This document shows, one piece after another, positions 6,940-15,951 of a stretch of DNA of 64,000 bases. Position 1 is the stretch's first letter. The number at the start of each line of letters is the position of its first letter. A program made the translations under genes and the position numbers. Under the pieces are notes generated by a model. That model was not told the DNA's origin and did not search any database. It saw only the letters and a list, made by a program, of their open reading frames with translations. This DNA is from RGIG3077 sp045541475 (GTDB lineage Bacteria; Bacillota; Clostridia; Oscillospirales; Ruminococcaceae): NCBI GenBank assembly GCA_045541475.1, contig JAZQJI010000040.1, forward strand, positions 92,434 through 156,433. Direction: 5' to 3'.

Positions 6940-9111
6940 TTATTCAACATTGCTGTATTCATCAACAAGCGACATATCATTAAGCGAAACTGATATAAAG
7001 TGATCTGCGCCGAGAATGTAGAGATAGTTTTCTATTCTCACAGATCTGTTAAAGCAGGAATAGTATTTTCCGTAAAGGTCATAGGTATCAGTAGAGTAGG
7101 TGTATTTTTCAACAAATTCGCCGTTTTCAAATGATACAAGGTAGTATTGGCAGAGGTATTCTTCTGTAATAGTTTCATTTTCTGTTGCATTATAATAATA
7201 GTTCTTTTCAGCAATTGAATTGAACATTGGTATGCCTATTAAATTGCGCTCGCTATCAATATAAAGTGCTTTTTCATCGTAAACTGCATCAGAATCATAA
7301 TAGTTGTAGCTATATGTTTCTACAATACCATCCCATTCCGAGCTGTCCGCATTTTCCCACACATAAGAATCAAGCAGAACAAGATTTTCAGGGTCGCTTG
7401 TATCGTACATCATCATCTTTATACCATTTGTCCAGCCCGTTTCCTCATCAGCCTCAACGCCGAAGGAAAACATCAGGTTATCCTTATATCTGTGCAGATA
7501 CGTACTGTAACCGCTTACCTTAAATTCGTCAAGCATCAACGGGTTTGCAGGGTCGCTAAGGTCAATTGCATATAAAGGGTCTGTCTGCATAAAGGTAACA
7601 ACATAAGCCATGTGATTTTCAAATCTCACGCTTCTGATAGTTTCGCCCATGCCAAGACCTTCAAGTTCTCCGATTTTGTTTAAATCAAGGTCAAAAACAA
7701 AAACTCCGTTCTCTTCCTCATAGGTATTATAGTCATAAAATTGCGTTGCAATTCTGAAATAGCCGTCGTATTCATCCATGGAATACTGATTGAGCACCGT
7801 ACCCTTAACTCTGCCCTGCGCTGCAATTTCAAGATTATTTGCAATACTTAGTCTTGTAATGTCAGTGTAAGCTTCACCTGATTCATAATCATAGATATAG
7901 CCCGTAACATAAAGATTTTCGGTGGAGCAATAAACATCTCCCGTAGAGCCTGCAAAGGCTTTTACAGCTGTGGGTGCTTCAGGCGATGTTACGTCAATTG
8001 AAGCTGTTACGCAGTAGGTAAGCTGTCTTATATCCTCAGTTACGATAATATCTTCAGCGGCTACATATTCTTCTTCGCCATTGCAATAGTAAGAGGGGAG
8101 AAAAGTTGATCTGTCATCATCATCAATCTGATTTAATCTCATTGAAGTATCGCTTGTTACAAGCAGCAGTGTTTCATCAATCATTCTTGATGTTACATAT
8201 CTGCCGCTTTGGGTGTAGGTGTATTCAGCATCGTTTTCAACGTCAAATATACGTACTGTTGTGTCGCCGATATTGCTTTCAACATATCCCATATCATAAT
8301 CGTAGATTTCGTAGTAATCGCTGTATTCAACTTCGTAGCTGATAAGCACTACGCTGTTGTTGTAAAGGAACATATCGGAAATTCGCTCGCTTGAATCTTC
8401 GGCAAGTGCAAACAGCTCGCTCTTTTCGCCGAAAATACCATTTTCAACGGAAATCTGATACAGCACACCGTCTGCAATGTAAAAAATATCCTCGCCGTTT
8501 GTCTTAATGATATCCGCCTCATCAACGCCCTCAACCTGAGTTATCGTGTCGGAATAATCCTTATCTGCAGAAGAACCCGCGTTATTCTCTGTTTCGGGTG
8601 CTTCTTCGGCATCCATGTCCATTGCGCCGTCTTCAAAAAAGTCATCTGTAACGGCATCTTCAACTATCATGTCGTTTTCTGCTTCGTCCTTTGCTACACC
8701 GCCGAAAATACCGTCGAATAAATCAAATAATGAGTTGCCGTTATCATCATCGCCGTAAACCTTGTCCTTTGCGTCTTCAAGCGTTTCGTAAATTTCATCA
8801 TAGCTTGCCTTTTGACCCACAACCTTGTCGCCGTCTTCGGTATAGCTTACGCTGAAATTATCATCTTTAAGGCTGTCAGAATCAAACATACCCGCATTTT
8901 TTGCGGCAAATATGCCACCTGTTGCAACAACGGCAAAAGCTGTTGCACCTGCGGCAAAGCGCAAACCGGTATTTCTCTTTTTAGCTTTAATGCTTTGCAT
9001 AACCTTTTGTTCTTTTAATGTAACGGCAATATTCTGCGGTTCTAAATTCTGCGGAATTTTTACCATTTCAGCATTCTCCTTTATTCTTTTTTCTATATCT
9101 TCATGCCTCAT
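6940..9111 (-). CDS. Membrane-anchored beta-propeller protein, probable anti-sigma factor
   Basis: A 723-residue protein. Residues 1-47 are cytoplasmic and charged, one membrane helix follows near 48-68, and the rest is outside the cell. An acidic, low-complexity linker (about 85-175) leads to a large domain that opens with QVEGVDEADIIKTNGEDIFY, the hallmark of the Beta_propel family of secreted proteins distantly related to WD-40 repeats. Its start overlaps the sigma factor gene by 11 bases, so the two are translationally coupled. The layout, short inner segment, one helix, big outer sensor, is that of an anti-sigma factor. No known anti-sigma zinc motif was seen, so that role is inferred from position and topology. 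Confidence 0.72.
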   Translation of the reverse strand: MRHEDIEKRIKENAEMVKIPQNLEPQNIAVTLKEQKVMQSIKAKKRNTGLRFAAGATAFAVVATGGIFAAKNAGMFDSDSLKDDNFSVSYTEDGDKVVGQKASYDEIYETLEDAKDKVYGDDDNGNSLFDLFDGIFGGVAKDEAENDMIVEDAVTDDFFEDGAMDMDAEEAPETENNAGSSADKDYSDTITQVEGVDEADIIKTNGEDIFYIADGVLYQISVENGIFGEKSELFALAEDSSERISDMFLYNNSVVLISYEVEYSDYYEIYDYDMGYVESNIGDTTVRIFDVENDAEYTYTQSGRYVTSRMIDETLLLVTSDTSMRLNQIDDDDRSTFLPSYYCNGEEEYVAAEDIIVTEDIRQLTYCVTASIDVTSPEAPTAVKAFAGSTGDVYCSTENLYVTGYIYDYESGEAYTDITRLSIANNLEIAAQGRVKGTVLNQYSMDEYDGYFRIATQFYDYNTYEEENGVFVFDLDLNKIGELEGLGMGETIRSVRFENHMAYVVTFMQTDPLYAIDLSDPANPLMLDEFKVSGYSTYLHRYKDNLMFSFGVEADEETGWTNGIKMMMYDTSDPENLVLLDSYVWENADSSEWDGIVETYSYNYYDSDAVYDEKALYIDSERNLIGIPMFNSIAEKNYYYNATENETITEEYLCQYYLVSFENGEFVEKYTYSTDTYDLYGKYYSCFNRSVRIENYLYILGADHFISVSLNDMSLVDEYSNVE

Positions 9112-9631
9112 AAAAGTTTCTCCTTTCTTTTGCCTGCAATATCTCGGACAGTTTTTGTCTTGCCCTTGATATTTTTGAACGCACTGTTGAGTGGTTCATG
9201 TCACATATTTTTGCTATCTCCTTTGTTTTGTATCCGCCTATTGCGGAAAGAGAAAGCACTGTTCTCTCATCGTCACTCAAAAGATTCATCGCCGCTGCAA
9301 TTTCCACATCGGCAAATCCGCTTTCTGTATAAGTACCGTTAAAGTCATCAAGATTATCAGCAGCGTTTGCATATTCTTTCTGCTTTCTTTTTATCTTCGC
9401 TGAAAGAATTTTGAAAAACCAAGCCTTAAACGCCTGCTCGTCTTTAAGCTTTTTTATTCCTGCAAATGCATCCATAACCGCATCGCTTACAGCGTCCTGC
9501 GCGTCGGCTTCGTTTCGCAAACTGTAAAGCGCATACGCATAAAGCTCTTTATATATAAGCGAGTACAGCCTTGCAAAAGCATCGCAGTCGCCCTTAACGG
9601 CAAGGGCAATATCACTTTTGTATCCGTCCAT
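9101..9631 (-). CDS. ECF-type RNA polymerase sigma factor
   Basis: A 176-residue sigma-70 family protein. Region 2 spans about residues 15-85, with AYALYSLRNEADAQDAVSDA and the promoter-melting helix near EQAFKAWFFKI. Region 4 spans about 110-165 and ends in a helix-turn-helix, GGYKTKEIAKICDMNHSTVRSKISRARQKL. An open frame reaches a TTG at 9652, but the ATG at 9631, 11 bases after AAAGGA, fits better. It is the first gene of a two-gene unit with the beta-propeller protein that likely holds it inactive. Such pairs usually control their own operon and envelope genes; the signal is unknown. Confidence 0.86.
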   Translation of the reverse strand: MDGYKSDIALAVKGDCDAFARLYSLIYKELYAYALYSLRNEADAQDAVSDAVMDAFAGIKKLKDEQAFKAWFFKILSAKIKRKQKEYANAADNLDDFNGTYTESGFADVEIAAAMNLLSDDERTVLSLSAIGGYKTKEIAKICDMNHSTVRSKISRARQKLSEILQAKERRNFYEA

Positions 9632-9812
9632 TTTTGTTGTGTTTCCTTTCAAAAGGTATGTTTTAAAACATTTGTTTTTTCTAAGGGAAAAGAGAGAATG
9701 TTAAAGTGCTTCTGTATAAATAGTGTCAAAAAAAATGCGTTTTGTTGCATGGTAGTAAAAATTTTTTTAAAATTGGCAAAAACAAGAAAATTCAGCTGAT
9801 ATAAAAAGAAGT

Positions 9813-9847
9813 ATAACCCGAGAAAAAATGTTATTTTCTCAGGTTAT
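9813..9847 (-). terminator. Terminator after the acetyltransferase gene
   Basis: ATAACC-C-GAGAAAA pairs with TTTTCTC-A-GGTTAT with one mismatch, followed on the minus strand by ACTTCTTTTT. It closes the queA-tgt-acetyltransferase unit. Confidence 0.65.
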
Positions 9848-9859
9848 TTAATGCTTAGC

Positions 9860-10423
9860 TTAGTTGTTAGATTTAAATTCATTACGCAATATGGAAAAAT
9901 AAAGCCTGCCGACATATTCGCCATTCATATAAAAGTAATCGCGCAAAGTGCCTTCGTAAGTAAAACCACATTTTTCGATAACTCTTTTAGAAGGCTGATT
10001 TATGGTTTTGGTGCATATCTGAACCTTGTGCAGATTTATCTTATTAAAGCCATAATCGATAACTGCTTTTGTTGCCTCTGTTGCATATCCCTTGCATTGA
10101 AATTGCGATCCGATGCAGTATTCAATTTCAGCAAAGTGATTTTTACTATCCACAAGAAAATAAGCTATCTGACCAATACACTCGCCGCAATCTTTTTCAA
10201 TTACAGCCCAACGGTAATAATTGCTATTTTCATAACAAGTGATGTATTTATCAAGTAATTCCTTTACATCTGCTTTGGTTGTGTAAACTGGTTCAGAATA
10301 AAGGGATTGTATTTTTTCATCAGCAACCCAGTATTTAAGCATGGCTTCATCATCAGCATATTCAAACCTGCGTAGTATCAGCCTTTCGGTTTCGATTGTG
10401 TTTGTGCCGATATGCGTAAGCAT
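9860..10423 (-). CDS. GNAT family N-acetyltransferase (RimJ/RimL-like)
   Basis: A 187-residue acetyltransferase. It begins with TERLILRRFEYADDE, the usual opening of the Acetyltransf_3 group, and has the acetyl-CoA loop as QFQCKGYATEATKAVIDYGF near residue 105. IEKCGFTYEGTLRDY near residue 150 is the typical final block. The ATG at 10423 has AGGTAGGTGA eight bases upstream; a GTG nine bases earlier lies inside that site and was not used. It sits 30 bases after tgt and is probably in the same transcript. The acceptor (ribosomal protein N-terminus, other protein or small amine) cannot be told. Confidence 0.82.
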   Translation of the reverse strand: MLTHIGTNTIETERLILRRFEYADDEAMLKYWVADEKIQSLYSEPVYTTKADVKELLDKYITCYENSNYYRWAVIEKDCGECIGQIAYFLVDSKNHFAEIEYCIGSQFQCKGYATEATKAVIDYGFNKINLHKVQICTKTINQPSKRVIEKCGFTYEGTLRDYFYMNGEYVGRLYFSILRNEFKSNN

Positions 10424-10453
10424 AGTTATCACCTACCTTGTTAAAAATGTTTG

Positions 10454-11584
10454 CTATATTCTTTTTGCAAGCTGTTCTCGATATTGGTTGTAAAATTCTT
10501 CGTAAGCGTCATTTTCAATAGCATTTCTGATTTTCTCGGTCAATGTATTGTAGAACCAAAGGTTGTGAAGCACGCAAAGTCTGCCTGCAAGCTGTTCGTT
10601 AGCTTTGAAAAGATGTCTGATATATGCTCTTGAAAAATTCTTGCACGCAGGGCATTGGCAGCCAACCTCAATGGGCTTGTCATCATACATATAAGCCTGA
10701 TTTTTAAGGTGCATGATGCCATCCATGGTAAACACCGTTGCGTGACGTGCATCACGGCTGGGCATTACGCAGTCAAACATATCAACGCCGCGCCAAACAG
10801 CCTCCAAAATATTTGCAGGCGTACCCACTCCCATCAAATATCTGGGCTTATCCTGTGGCATGTGAGGCTCTACCGCATCAATAATTCTGTACATTTCATG
10901 CGCAGGCTCGCCAACGGCAAGACCGCCTATTGCATAGCCGTCAAGGTCAAGCTGTGCAATTTCCTGCATGTGCTTTACTCTCAAATCGGCAAAGGTACAG
11001 CCTTGGTTTATACCAAAAAGCATCTGATTGGGATTTATGGTATCTTCCAGTGAATTAAGTCGCTTCATTTCAGTTATGCAGCGTTTAAGCCAACGTGTTG
11101 TTCTCTCGCATGATTGCTTTGCATATTTAAAGGTTGCGGGATTTTCCACACACTCATCAAAAGCCATTGCAATTGTAGAGCCGAGGTTGGACTGTATTCT
11201 CATGCTTTCCTCGGGACCCATAAAAATCTTTTTGCCGTCAACGTGCGAATTGAAATAAACGCCCTCTTCCTTTATCTTGCGAAGCTTTGAAAGAGAGAAT
11301 ACCTGAAATCCGCCGCTGTCGGTCAAAACAGGTCCCTGCCAGTTCATAAACTTGTGCAGACCGCCCATTTTTCTTATAAGCTCATCGGAAGGGCGCACGT
11401 GCAAATGATAGGTATTGCACAGCTCCACCTGGCATTTAACTTCCTTTAAATCAAGCGATGAAACACCGCCCTTGATAGCTGCGCTTGTAGCAACGTTCAT
11501 AAATACGGGTGTCTGAACATCGCCGTGCACGGTTGATAAAATACCCCTTCTTGCACGCTTTTCTTTGTGTAAAACTTTAAACAT
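10454..11584 (-). CDS. tgt: tRNA-guanine transglycosylase
   Basis: A 376-residue TGT. It exchanges guanine-34 of GUN anticodon tRNAs for preQ1 in bacteria, the first tRNA-bound step of queuosine synthesis. Visible features are LTDSGGFQVFS near residue 90 with the catalytic Asp, GYAIGGLAVGEP near 217 and YLMGVGTP near 245. The MPSRDARHATVFT segment holds the second active-site Asp, and CQCPACKNFSRAYIRHL gives the zinc-binding cysteines. It follows queA by 23 bases, the usual operon partner. The length is normal. Confidence 0.95.
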   Translation of the reverse strand: MFKVLHKEKRARRGILSTVHGDVQTPVFMNVATSAAIKGGVSSLDLKEVKCQVELCNTYHLHVRPSDELIRKMGGLHKFMNWQGPVLTDSGGFQVFSLSKLRKIKEEGVYFNSHVDGKKIFMGPEESMRIQSNLGSTIAMAFDECVENPATFKYAKQSCERTTRWLKRCITEMKRLNSLEDTINPNQMLFGINQGCTFADLRVKHMQEIAQLDLDGYAIGGLAVGEPAHEMYRIIDAVEPHMPQDKPRYLMGVGTPANILEAVWRGVDMFDCVMPSRDARHATVFTMDGIMHLKNQAYMYDDKPIEVGCQCPACKNFSRAYIRHLFKANEQLAGRLCVLHNLWFYNTLTEKIRNAIENDAYEEFYNQYREQLAKRI

Positions 11585-11607
11585 CTTAAATGTTTCCTTT
11601 CAATACT

Positions 11608-12645
11608 CTATATAATCAGCATCGAGTCGCCAAATGAGAAAAACCTATATTTTTCTTCAACGGCGCATTTGTATGCGTTCATTGTGCTGTCATATCCTGC
11701 AAAGGCAGATACAAGCATAATCAAGGTGCTTTCGGGCAGGTGAAAATTTGTTATAAGCCCATCAAGAACCTTAAACTTATACGGCGGATATATAAATATA
11801 TCGGTATATCCGCTAATTGCTTTTAATTCGCCGTTTGTGCACAGATTAGCCGCACTTTCAAGCGTACGGCAGGTTGTAGTGCCCACGCCGATAACTCTTC
11901 CGCCTGATTTTTTTGTGCGGTTTATTAATTCGGCAGTTTCCTGCGGCAATTCAAAATGTTCTGAATGCATTTTGTGATTTAAAACATTATCTTCCTTAAC
12001 GGGACGAAACGTTCCCAAACCGACGTGCAGCGTTACAAATGCAATGTTAACACCCATTTGCCTAAGTTCATCAAGCATTTCATTTGTAAAATGCAAGCCC
12101 GCCGTGGGAGCGGCAGCAGAACCGAGCGGCTCTGAATAAACAGTCTGATAACGCTCCTTATCTTCTAATTTTTCGGTAATATACGGTGGCAGCGGCATCA
12201 TGCCGATTTGTTCAAGCACGTTCATCAGCAAGCCTTCACATTCAAATTTAACAAGGCGGTTGCCGCCTTCAAGAACATCAACAATTTCGGCTTTTAAAAG
12301 TCCGTCGCCAAAAACAAATCTCTTCCCGATTTTACAGCGTTTGCCCGGTCGGCAGATGATTTCCCACAGCTTGTCACCTTTTTGTTCAAGCAGCAAAAAC
12401 TCAACAAAGGATTTTGTATCTTCCCTTTCACCGTAAAGTCGCGCAGGTATAACCCTTGAATTGTTCATTACCAGCAAGTCACCTTTTTGCAAAAAATCGC
12501 ATAAATTGTAAAAACGGCGATGCATAATTTCTCCGCACATTTTGTCTACAACCATCATGCGAGAATGGTTTCTCGGCTCAATAGGCGTCTGCGCAATAAG
12601 CTCTTCGGGTAAATCATAATAGAATTGAGATTTTAAAAGCTCCAT
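11608..12645 (-). CDS. queA: S-adenosylmethionine:tRNA ribosyltransferase-isomerase
   Basis: A 345-residue QueA, which builds epoxyqueuosine by moving the ribosyl group of SAM onto preQ1 in tRNA. It begins FYYDLPEELIAQTPIEPRNHSR, and PTAGLHFTNEMLDELRQMGV near residue 180, the FVTLHVGLGTFRPV segment and NFHLPESTLIMLVSAFAG near the end are family hallmarks. The frame is open to 12705, but the ATG at 12645 has AAAGGA nine bases upstream and matches the family N-terminus. It is the first gene of queA-tgt-acetyltransferase and is divergent from the lysine riboswitch. Confidence 0.95.
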   Translation of the reverse strand: MELLKSQFYYDLPEELIAQTPIEPRNHSRMMVVDKMCGEIMHRRFYNLCDFLQKGDLLVMNNSRVIPARLYGEREDTKSFVEFLLLEQKGDKLWEIICRPGKRCKIGKRFVFGDGLLKAEIVDVLEGGNRLVKFECEGLLMNVLEQIGMMPLPPYITEKLEDKERYQTVYSEPLGSAAAPTAGLHFTNEMLDELRQMGVNIAFVTLHVGLGTFRPVKEDNVLNHKMHSEHFELPQETAELINRTKKSGGRVIGVGTTTCRTLESAANLCTNGELKAISGYTDIFIYPPYKFKVLDGLITNFHLPESTLIMLVSAFAGYDSTMNAYKCAVEEKYRFFSFGDSMLII

Positions 12646-12723
12646 AATTTTTAATCCTTTGCGGGTGTTTTTTAATGAAAATATACGATTTTTTGGCAAT
12701 TTCAAAAAAATTTGAAAATGCTA

Positions 12724-12751
12724 TTGACAAAACAATATTTAATGATATAAT
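12724..12751 (+). promoter_or_regulatory. Promoter of the lysine-biosynthesis operon
   Basis: TTGACA at 12724-12729 and TATAAT at 12746-12751 with a 16-bp spacer. Transcription should start near 12758, just before the riboswitch P1 stem. Confidence 0.8.
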
Positions 12752-12762
12752 AAAATAAACAA

Positions 12763-12945
12763 GATAGAGGCGCGGTTGATATAAGTAGCTTTTGACATGG
12801 TTTTTTTGTTGCCGCATTTTACCAAAAGCGAAAGGAGATACCGCCGAAGAGTTATGAAGTACGGCAATGCTTAATTTCTCTGGGCGCATATTTAACAGAT
12901 ATGCGACTGTCATCAGGTTCCGTTATGGATTGATGGAGTGCTATC
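12763..12945 (+). ncRNA. Lysine riboswitch (L-box)
   Basis: GATAG at the 5' end pairs with CTATC at the 3' end as P1. Between them lie the conserved blocks of the class in order: AGAGGCGCGG, AGTAGC, CGAAAGGAGA, GCCGAAG, CTGGGCGCATAT and ACTGTCATCAGG, then GGAGTGCTATC. Lysine binding stabilises P1 and favours the downstream terminator. The genes it precedes, asd-dapA-dapB, make lysine and diaminopimelate, as expected. Confidence 0.92.
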
Positions 12946-12988
12946 GGCATAAACAAAATATGTCAGTATTTCTATTATATTTCATGAC

Positions 12989-13020
12989 GAGCCGGTTTTC
13001 AACCGGTTTTTTGTTTTTTT
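12989..13020 (+). terminator. Riboswitch-controlled terminator before asd
   Basis: CCGGTT pairs with AACCGG across a 3-nt loop, followed by TTTTTTGTTTTTTT. It is the expression platform of the lysine riboswitch, 40 nt before the asd start. Confidence 0.85.
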
Positions 13021-13062
13021 ACAAATATTTTAAAAAATAATTTTTGAAAGGAAGATTTTACA

Positions 13063-14142
13063 ATGAGAGAGTACAAGGTAGGTATTATCGGAGCTACGGG
13101 TATGGTTGGTCAGCGCTTTTTGCTGTTGCTTGAAAATCACCCGTGGTTTAAGGTTGTTGCAGTAGCTGCATCACCTCGTTCCAAGGGAAAGAGATTGGAG
13201 GACGCTATTGGCGCAAAATGGGCATTTTCCACGCCTCTCCCCGAAAAATATAAAGATATGATTGTTTTTGATGCAAATGCTGATAAGGAAGAAGTTGCTT
13301 CACTTGTAGACTTTGTTTTCTGTGCAGTTGATATGGATAAGAATGCAACAAGAGAACTTGAAGAAGCTTACGCAAAGCTTGAGTGCCCCGTTTGCTCCAA
13401 CAACTCAGCAAACCGTCTTGTTGAAGACGTTCCTATGATTGTTCCCGAACTCAACCCTGAACACTTAGAGGTTATCGAAGCTCAGAAAAAGCGTCTTGGC
13501 ACAAAGCGCGGCTTTATTTCCGTAAAATCCAACTGCTCAATTCAGAGCTATGTTCCCGCACTTCACCCCTTGCGCAAGTTTGGTATCAAGGATGTTCTTG
13601 CTTGCACATATCAGGCAATTTCCGGCGCAGGCAAAACATTTGAAACATGGCCCGAAATGGTTGATAACCTCATTCCCTACATTGGTGGTGAGGAACAGAA
13701 ATCTGAAGTTGAGCCTATGAAGGTTTGGGGCAATGTGCAAGACGGTAAAATTGTTAACGCAACAACACCCCTTATCACAACACAGTGCTTGCGTGTTCCC
13801 GTTTCCGATGGTCACACAGCTGCAGTATTTGTAAGATTTGAAAACAAGCCCACTAAGGAAGAAATTCTTGAAATTTGGAAGAACTTTGCAGGCGAACCTC
13901 AGGAACTTCAGCTTCCCAGTGCTCCCAAGCAGTTTGTACACTATTTTGAAGAAGATAACAGACCTCAGGCACAGCTTGACCGCAACCTTGAAGGCGGTAT
14001 GGCAGTTTCTGTCGGCAGACTTAGAGAAGACGTTATGTTTGATTACAAGTTTGTTTGTCTTTCACACAACACATTGCGCGGTGCAGCAGGCGGCGGTGTA
14101 TTAATGGCTGAGCTTTTGGCTGCTAAGGGCTATTTTGATTGA
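13063..14142 (+). CDS. asd: Aspartate-semialdehyde dehydrogenase
   Basis: A 359-residue NADP-dependent enzyme that reduces aspartyl phosphate to aspartate semialdehyde, the branch-point precursor of lysine, threonine and methionine. GIIGATGMVGQRF at residues 8-20 is the nucleotide-binding loop, SNCSIQSYVPALHP near residue 155 has the catalytic Cys, and RVPVSDGHTAAVFV near 247 has the catalytic His. The length and the SNCS context match the archaeal/fungal-like subgroup also common in Clostridia. The ribosome site GAAAGGAAG is well placed. It is the first gene under the lysine riboswitch. Confidence 0.95.
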   Translation: MREYKVGIIGATGMVGQRFLLLLENHPWFKVVAVAASPRSKGKRLEDAIGAKWAFSTPLPEKYKDMIVFDANADKEEVASLVDFVFCAVDMDKNATRELEEAYAKLECPVCSNNSANRLVEDVPMIVPELNPEHLEVIEAQKKRLGTKRGFISVKSNCSIQSYVPALHPLRKFGIKDVLACTYQAISGAGKTFETWPEMVDNLIPYIGGEEQKSEVEPMKVWGNVQDGKIVNATTPLITTQCLRVPVSDGHTAAVFVRFENKPTKEEILEIWKNFAGEPQELQLPSAPKQFVHYFEEDNRPQAQLDRNLEGGMAVSVGRLREDVMFDYKFVCLSHNTLRGAAGGGVLMAELLAAKGYFD

Positions 14143-14185
14143 TTTTAACTTTTTACGATAAATAATACAAGGAGGAAACCTTATC

Positions 14186-15067
14186 ATGAGTAATACAGTA
14201 TTTACCGGCGCAGGTGTTGCTATTGTTACACCTATGAATGATGATTTAAGCGTTAATTACGCAAAGCTTGGTGAAATGATTGATTTTCAGATAGAAAACG
14301 GTACTGATGCCATTATCATTTGCGGTACTACGGGCGAAGGCTCAACACTTACCGCTGAAGAACATGCTGAATGTATCCGCTTTGCTATTGAAAAGACCGC
14401 AAAGAGAGTTCCCGTAATCGCAGGCACAGGCTCAAACGATACAGCCTTTGCGATTGAACTTTCAAAGCACGCTCAGGCAGATGGCGCAGATGCCCTTTTG
14501 CTTGTAACACCCTACTACAACAAGACATCACAGCGCGGACTTGTTGCACATTTTACAGCAATTGCTGACGCTGTTGATATTCCCTGCATACTTTACAACG
14601 TCCCCTCAAGAACAGGCCTTTCAATCTCAATTGATTCATATATTGAGCTTGCAAAGCATAGAAATATTGTTGCAACTAAGGAAGCAAGCGGAAACTTTTC
14701 TCTTATGGCTCAGATTGCCGCTCATACCGATCTCGATATTTATTCCGGTAACGATGATCAGCTTCTTCCTGCTCTTGCGCTTGGTGCAAAGGGTGTGATT
14801 TCCGTTTCTTCAAACATTATTCCTAAGCAGAAGCATGATATGGTTGCGCTCTATCTTGAAGGCAAGAGAGATGAAGCACTCGCATTGCAGAACAAGTATC
14901 TTGATGTTGAAAACGCTTTGTTTATGGACGTTAACCCCATACCTGTAAAGGAAGCCTGCAACCTTATGGGCATGAATGTCGGCGAATGCCGTCTGCCCCT
15001 TTACAAGATGAGTGAAACTCAGATTGCCGCTTTGAAGAGCGAAATGGAAAAGGCAGGCCTTATCTGA
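14186..15067 (+). CDS. dapA: 4-hydroxy-tetrahydrodipicolinate synthase
   Basis: A 293-residue TIM-barrel aldolase that condenses pyruvate with aspartate semialdehyde. IICGTTGEGSTL near residue 45 is the phosphate-like loop, YNVPSRTG near 135 carries the proton-relay Tyr, and the Schiff-base Lys is in ATKEASGN near 162. GNDDQLLPALALGAKGVISV follows as expected. It lies 43 bases after asd with a strong AAGGAGG ribosome site, in the same riboswitch-controlled transcript. Confidence 0.95.
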   Translation: MSNTVFTGAGVAIVTPMNDDLSVNYAKLGEMIDFQIENGTDAIIICGTTGEGSTLTAEEHAECIRFAIEKTAKRVPVIAGTGSNDTAFAIELSKHAQADGADALLLVTPYYNKTSQRGLVAHFTAIADAVDIPCILYNVPSRTGLSISIDSYIELAKHRNIVATKEASGNFSLMAQIAAHTDLDIYSGNDDQLLPALALGAKGVISVSSNIIPKQKHDMVALYLEGKRDEALALQNKYLDVENALFMDVNPIPVKEACNLMGMNVGECRLPLYKMSETQIAALKSEMEKAGLI

Positions 15068-15130
15068 TTTTACATTTTGGACGAAAAAAAGCACAGGGTA
15101 AAATCCTTGTGCGGAATGGAGCTTTTGCAG

Positions 15131-15880
15131 ATGGTAAACATAGCAATTATCGGCGCAAACGGAAAAATGGGCAGAATGGTTTATTCCTGCTCGCAGCAGC
15201 GTGATGATATTAAGGTTGTTGCAGGTGTGGATTTGAACACACAAACTTATGCTGATTTTCCTATATATGAAAAATTAAGTGATATTGCTGAGAATATCGA
15301 CGTTATTATCGATTTTTCGCACCCTGCATTGCTTGATAGCATACTCAGCTATGCTTTAAGCAATGGAATAGGCGTTGTATTTGCTACAACGGGCTATACT
15401 GATGAGCAGATTGCGCAGATTAAAAAAGCAGCGGATCAAATCCCTGTGTTCTTTACATTTAATATGTCACTTGGCATAAACCTGCTTTGCGCATTAGCTA
15501 AAAAAGCTACTGAGGTACTTGGCAATCAGTTTGATATTGAGATTATCGAAAAGCATCATAATCAAAAGATTGATGCGCCCAGCGGTACAGCAATTATGCT
15601 TGCAAATTCTATTAACGAAAGTCTTGATAACAAGCTTAATTGTGAGTACGATAGACATTCTAAGCGCGAAAAGCGCCCGAAGAATGAAATCGGTATGCAC
15701 TCTGTCAGGGGTGGAACAATTGTCGGTGTACACGAAATCATGTTCTGCGGAACAGATGAAGTTATCACACTAAAGCATGAAGCACACTCAAAACAGGTAT
15801 TTGCAGTAGGCTCGCTTAATGCAGCTGCGTTTTTAAAGGGCAAGCAAGCAGCGCTTTATGATATGAATGATATTATCTAA
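15131..15880 (+). CDS. dapB: 4-hydroxy-tetrahydrodipicolinate reductase
   Basis: A 249-residue NAD(P)H-dependent reductase. IIGANGKMGRMV near the start is the dinucleotide loop, IDFSHP near residue 75 and ATTGYTDEQI near 98 follow, EIIEKHHNQKIDAPSGTA near 140 holds the catalytic His-Lys block, and VRGGTIVGVHEIMF near 195 is the tetramer region. Two upstream in-frame ATGs exist (15077 and 15116). The ATG at 15131 is chosen because the family starts immediately before IAIIGANG and GGAG lies about nine bases upstream. It completes the asd-dapA-dapB operon. Confidence 0.93.
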   Translation: MVNIAIIGANGKMGRMVYSCSQQRDDIKVVAGVDLNTQTYADFPIYEKLSDIAENIDVIIDFSHPALLDSILSYALSNGIGVVFATTGYTDEQIAQIKKAADQIPVFFTFNMSLGINLLCALAKKATEVLGNQFDIEIIEKHHNQKIDAPSGTAIMLANSINESLDNKLNCEYDRHSKREKRPKNEIGMHSVRGGTIVGVHEIMFCGTDEVITLKHEAHSKQVFAVGSLNAAAFLKGKQAALYDMNDII

Positions 15881-15896
15881 ACTGATATATGCAAAA

Positions 15897-15935
15897 CAAA
15901 ACGCTTTCGGAATAAAATTCCGAAAGCGTTTTATT
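15897..15935. terminator. Bidirectional terminator between dapB and the GH5 gene
   Basis: AAAACGCTTTCGGAAT pairs with ATTCCGAAAGCGTTTT around a 3-nt loop; flanked by A's on the left and T's on the right. Confidence 0.88.
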
Positions 15936-15951
15936 GTTTATTGTATTATAA

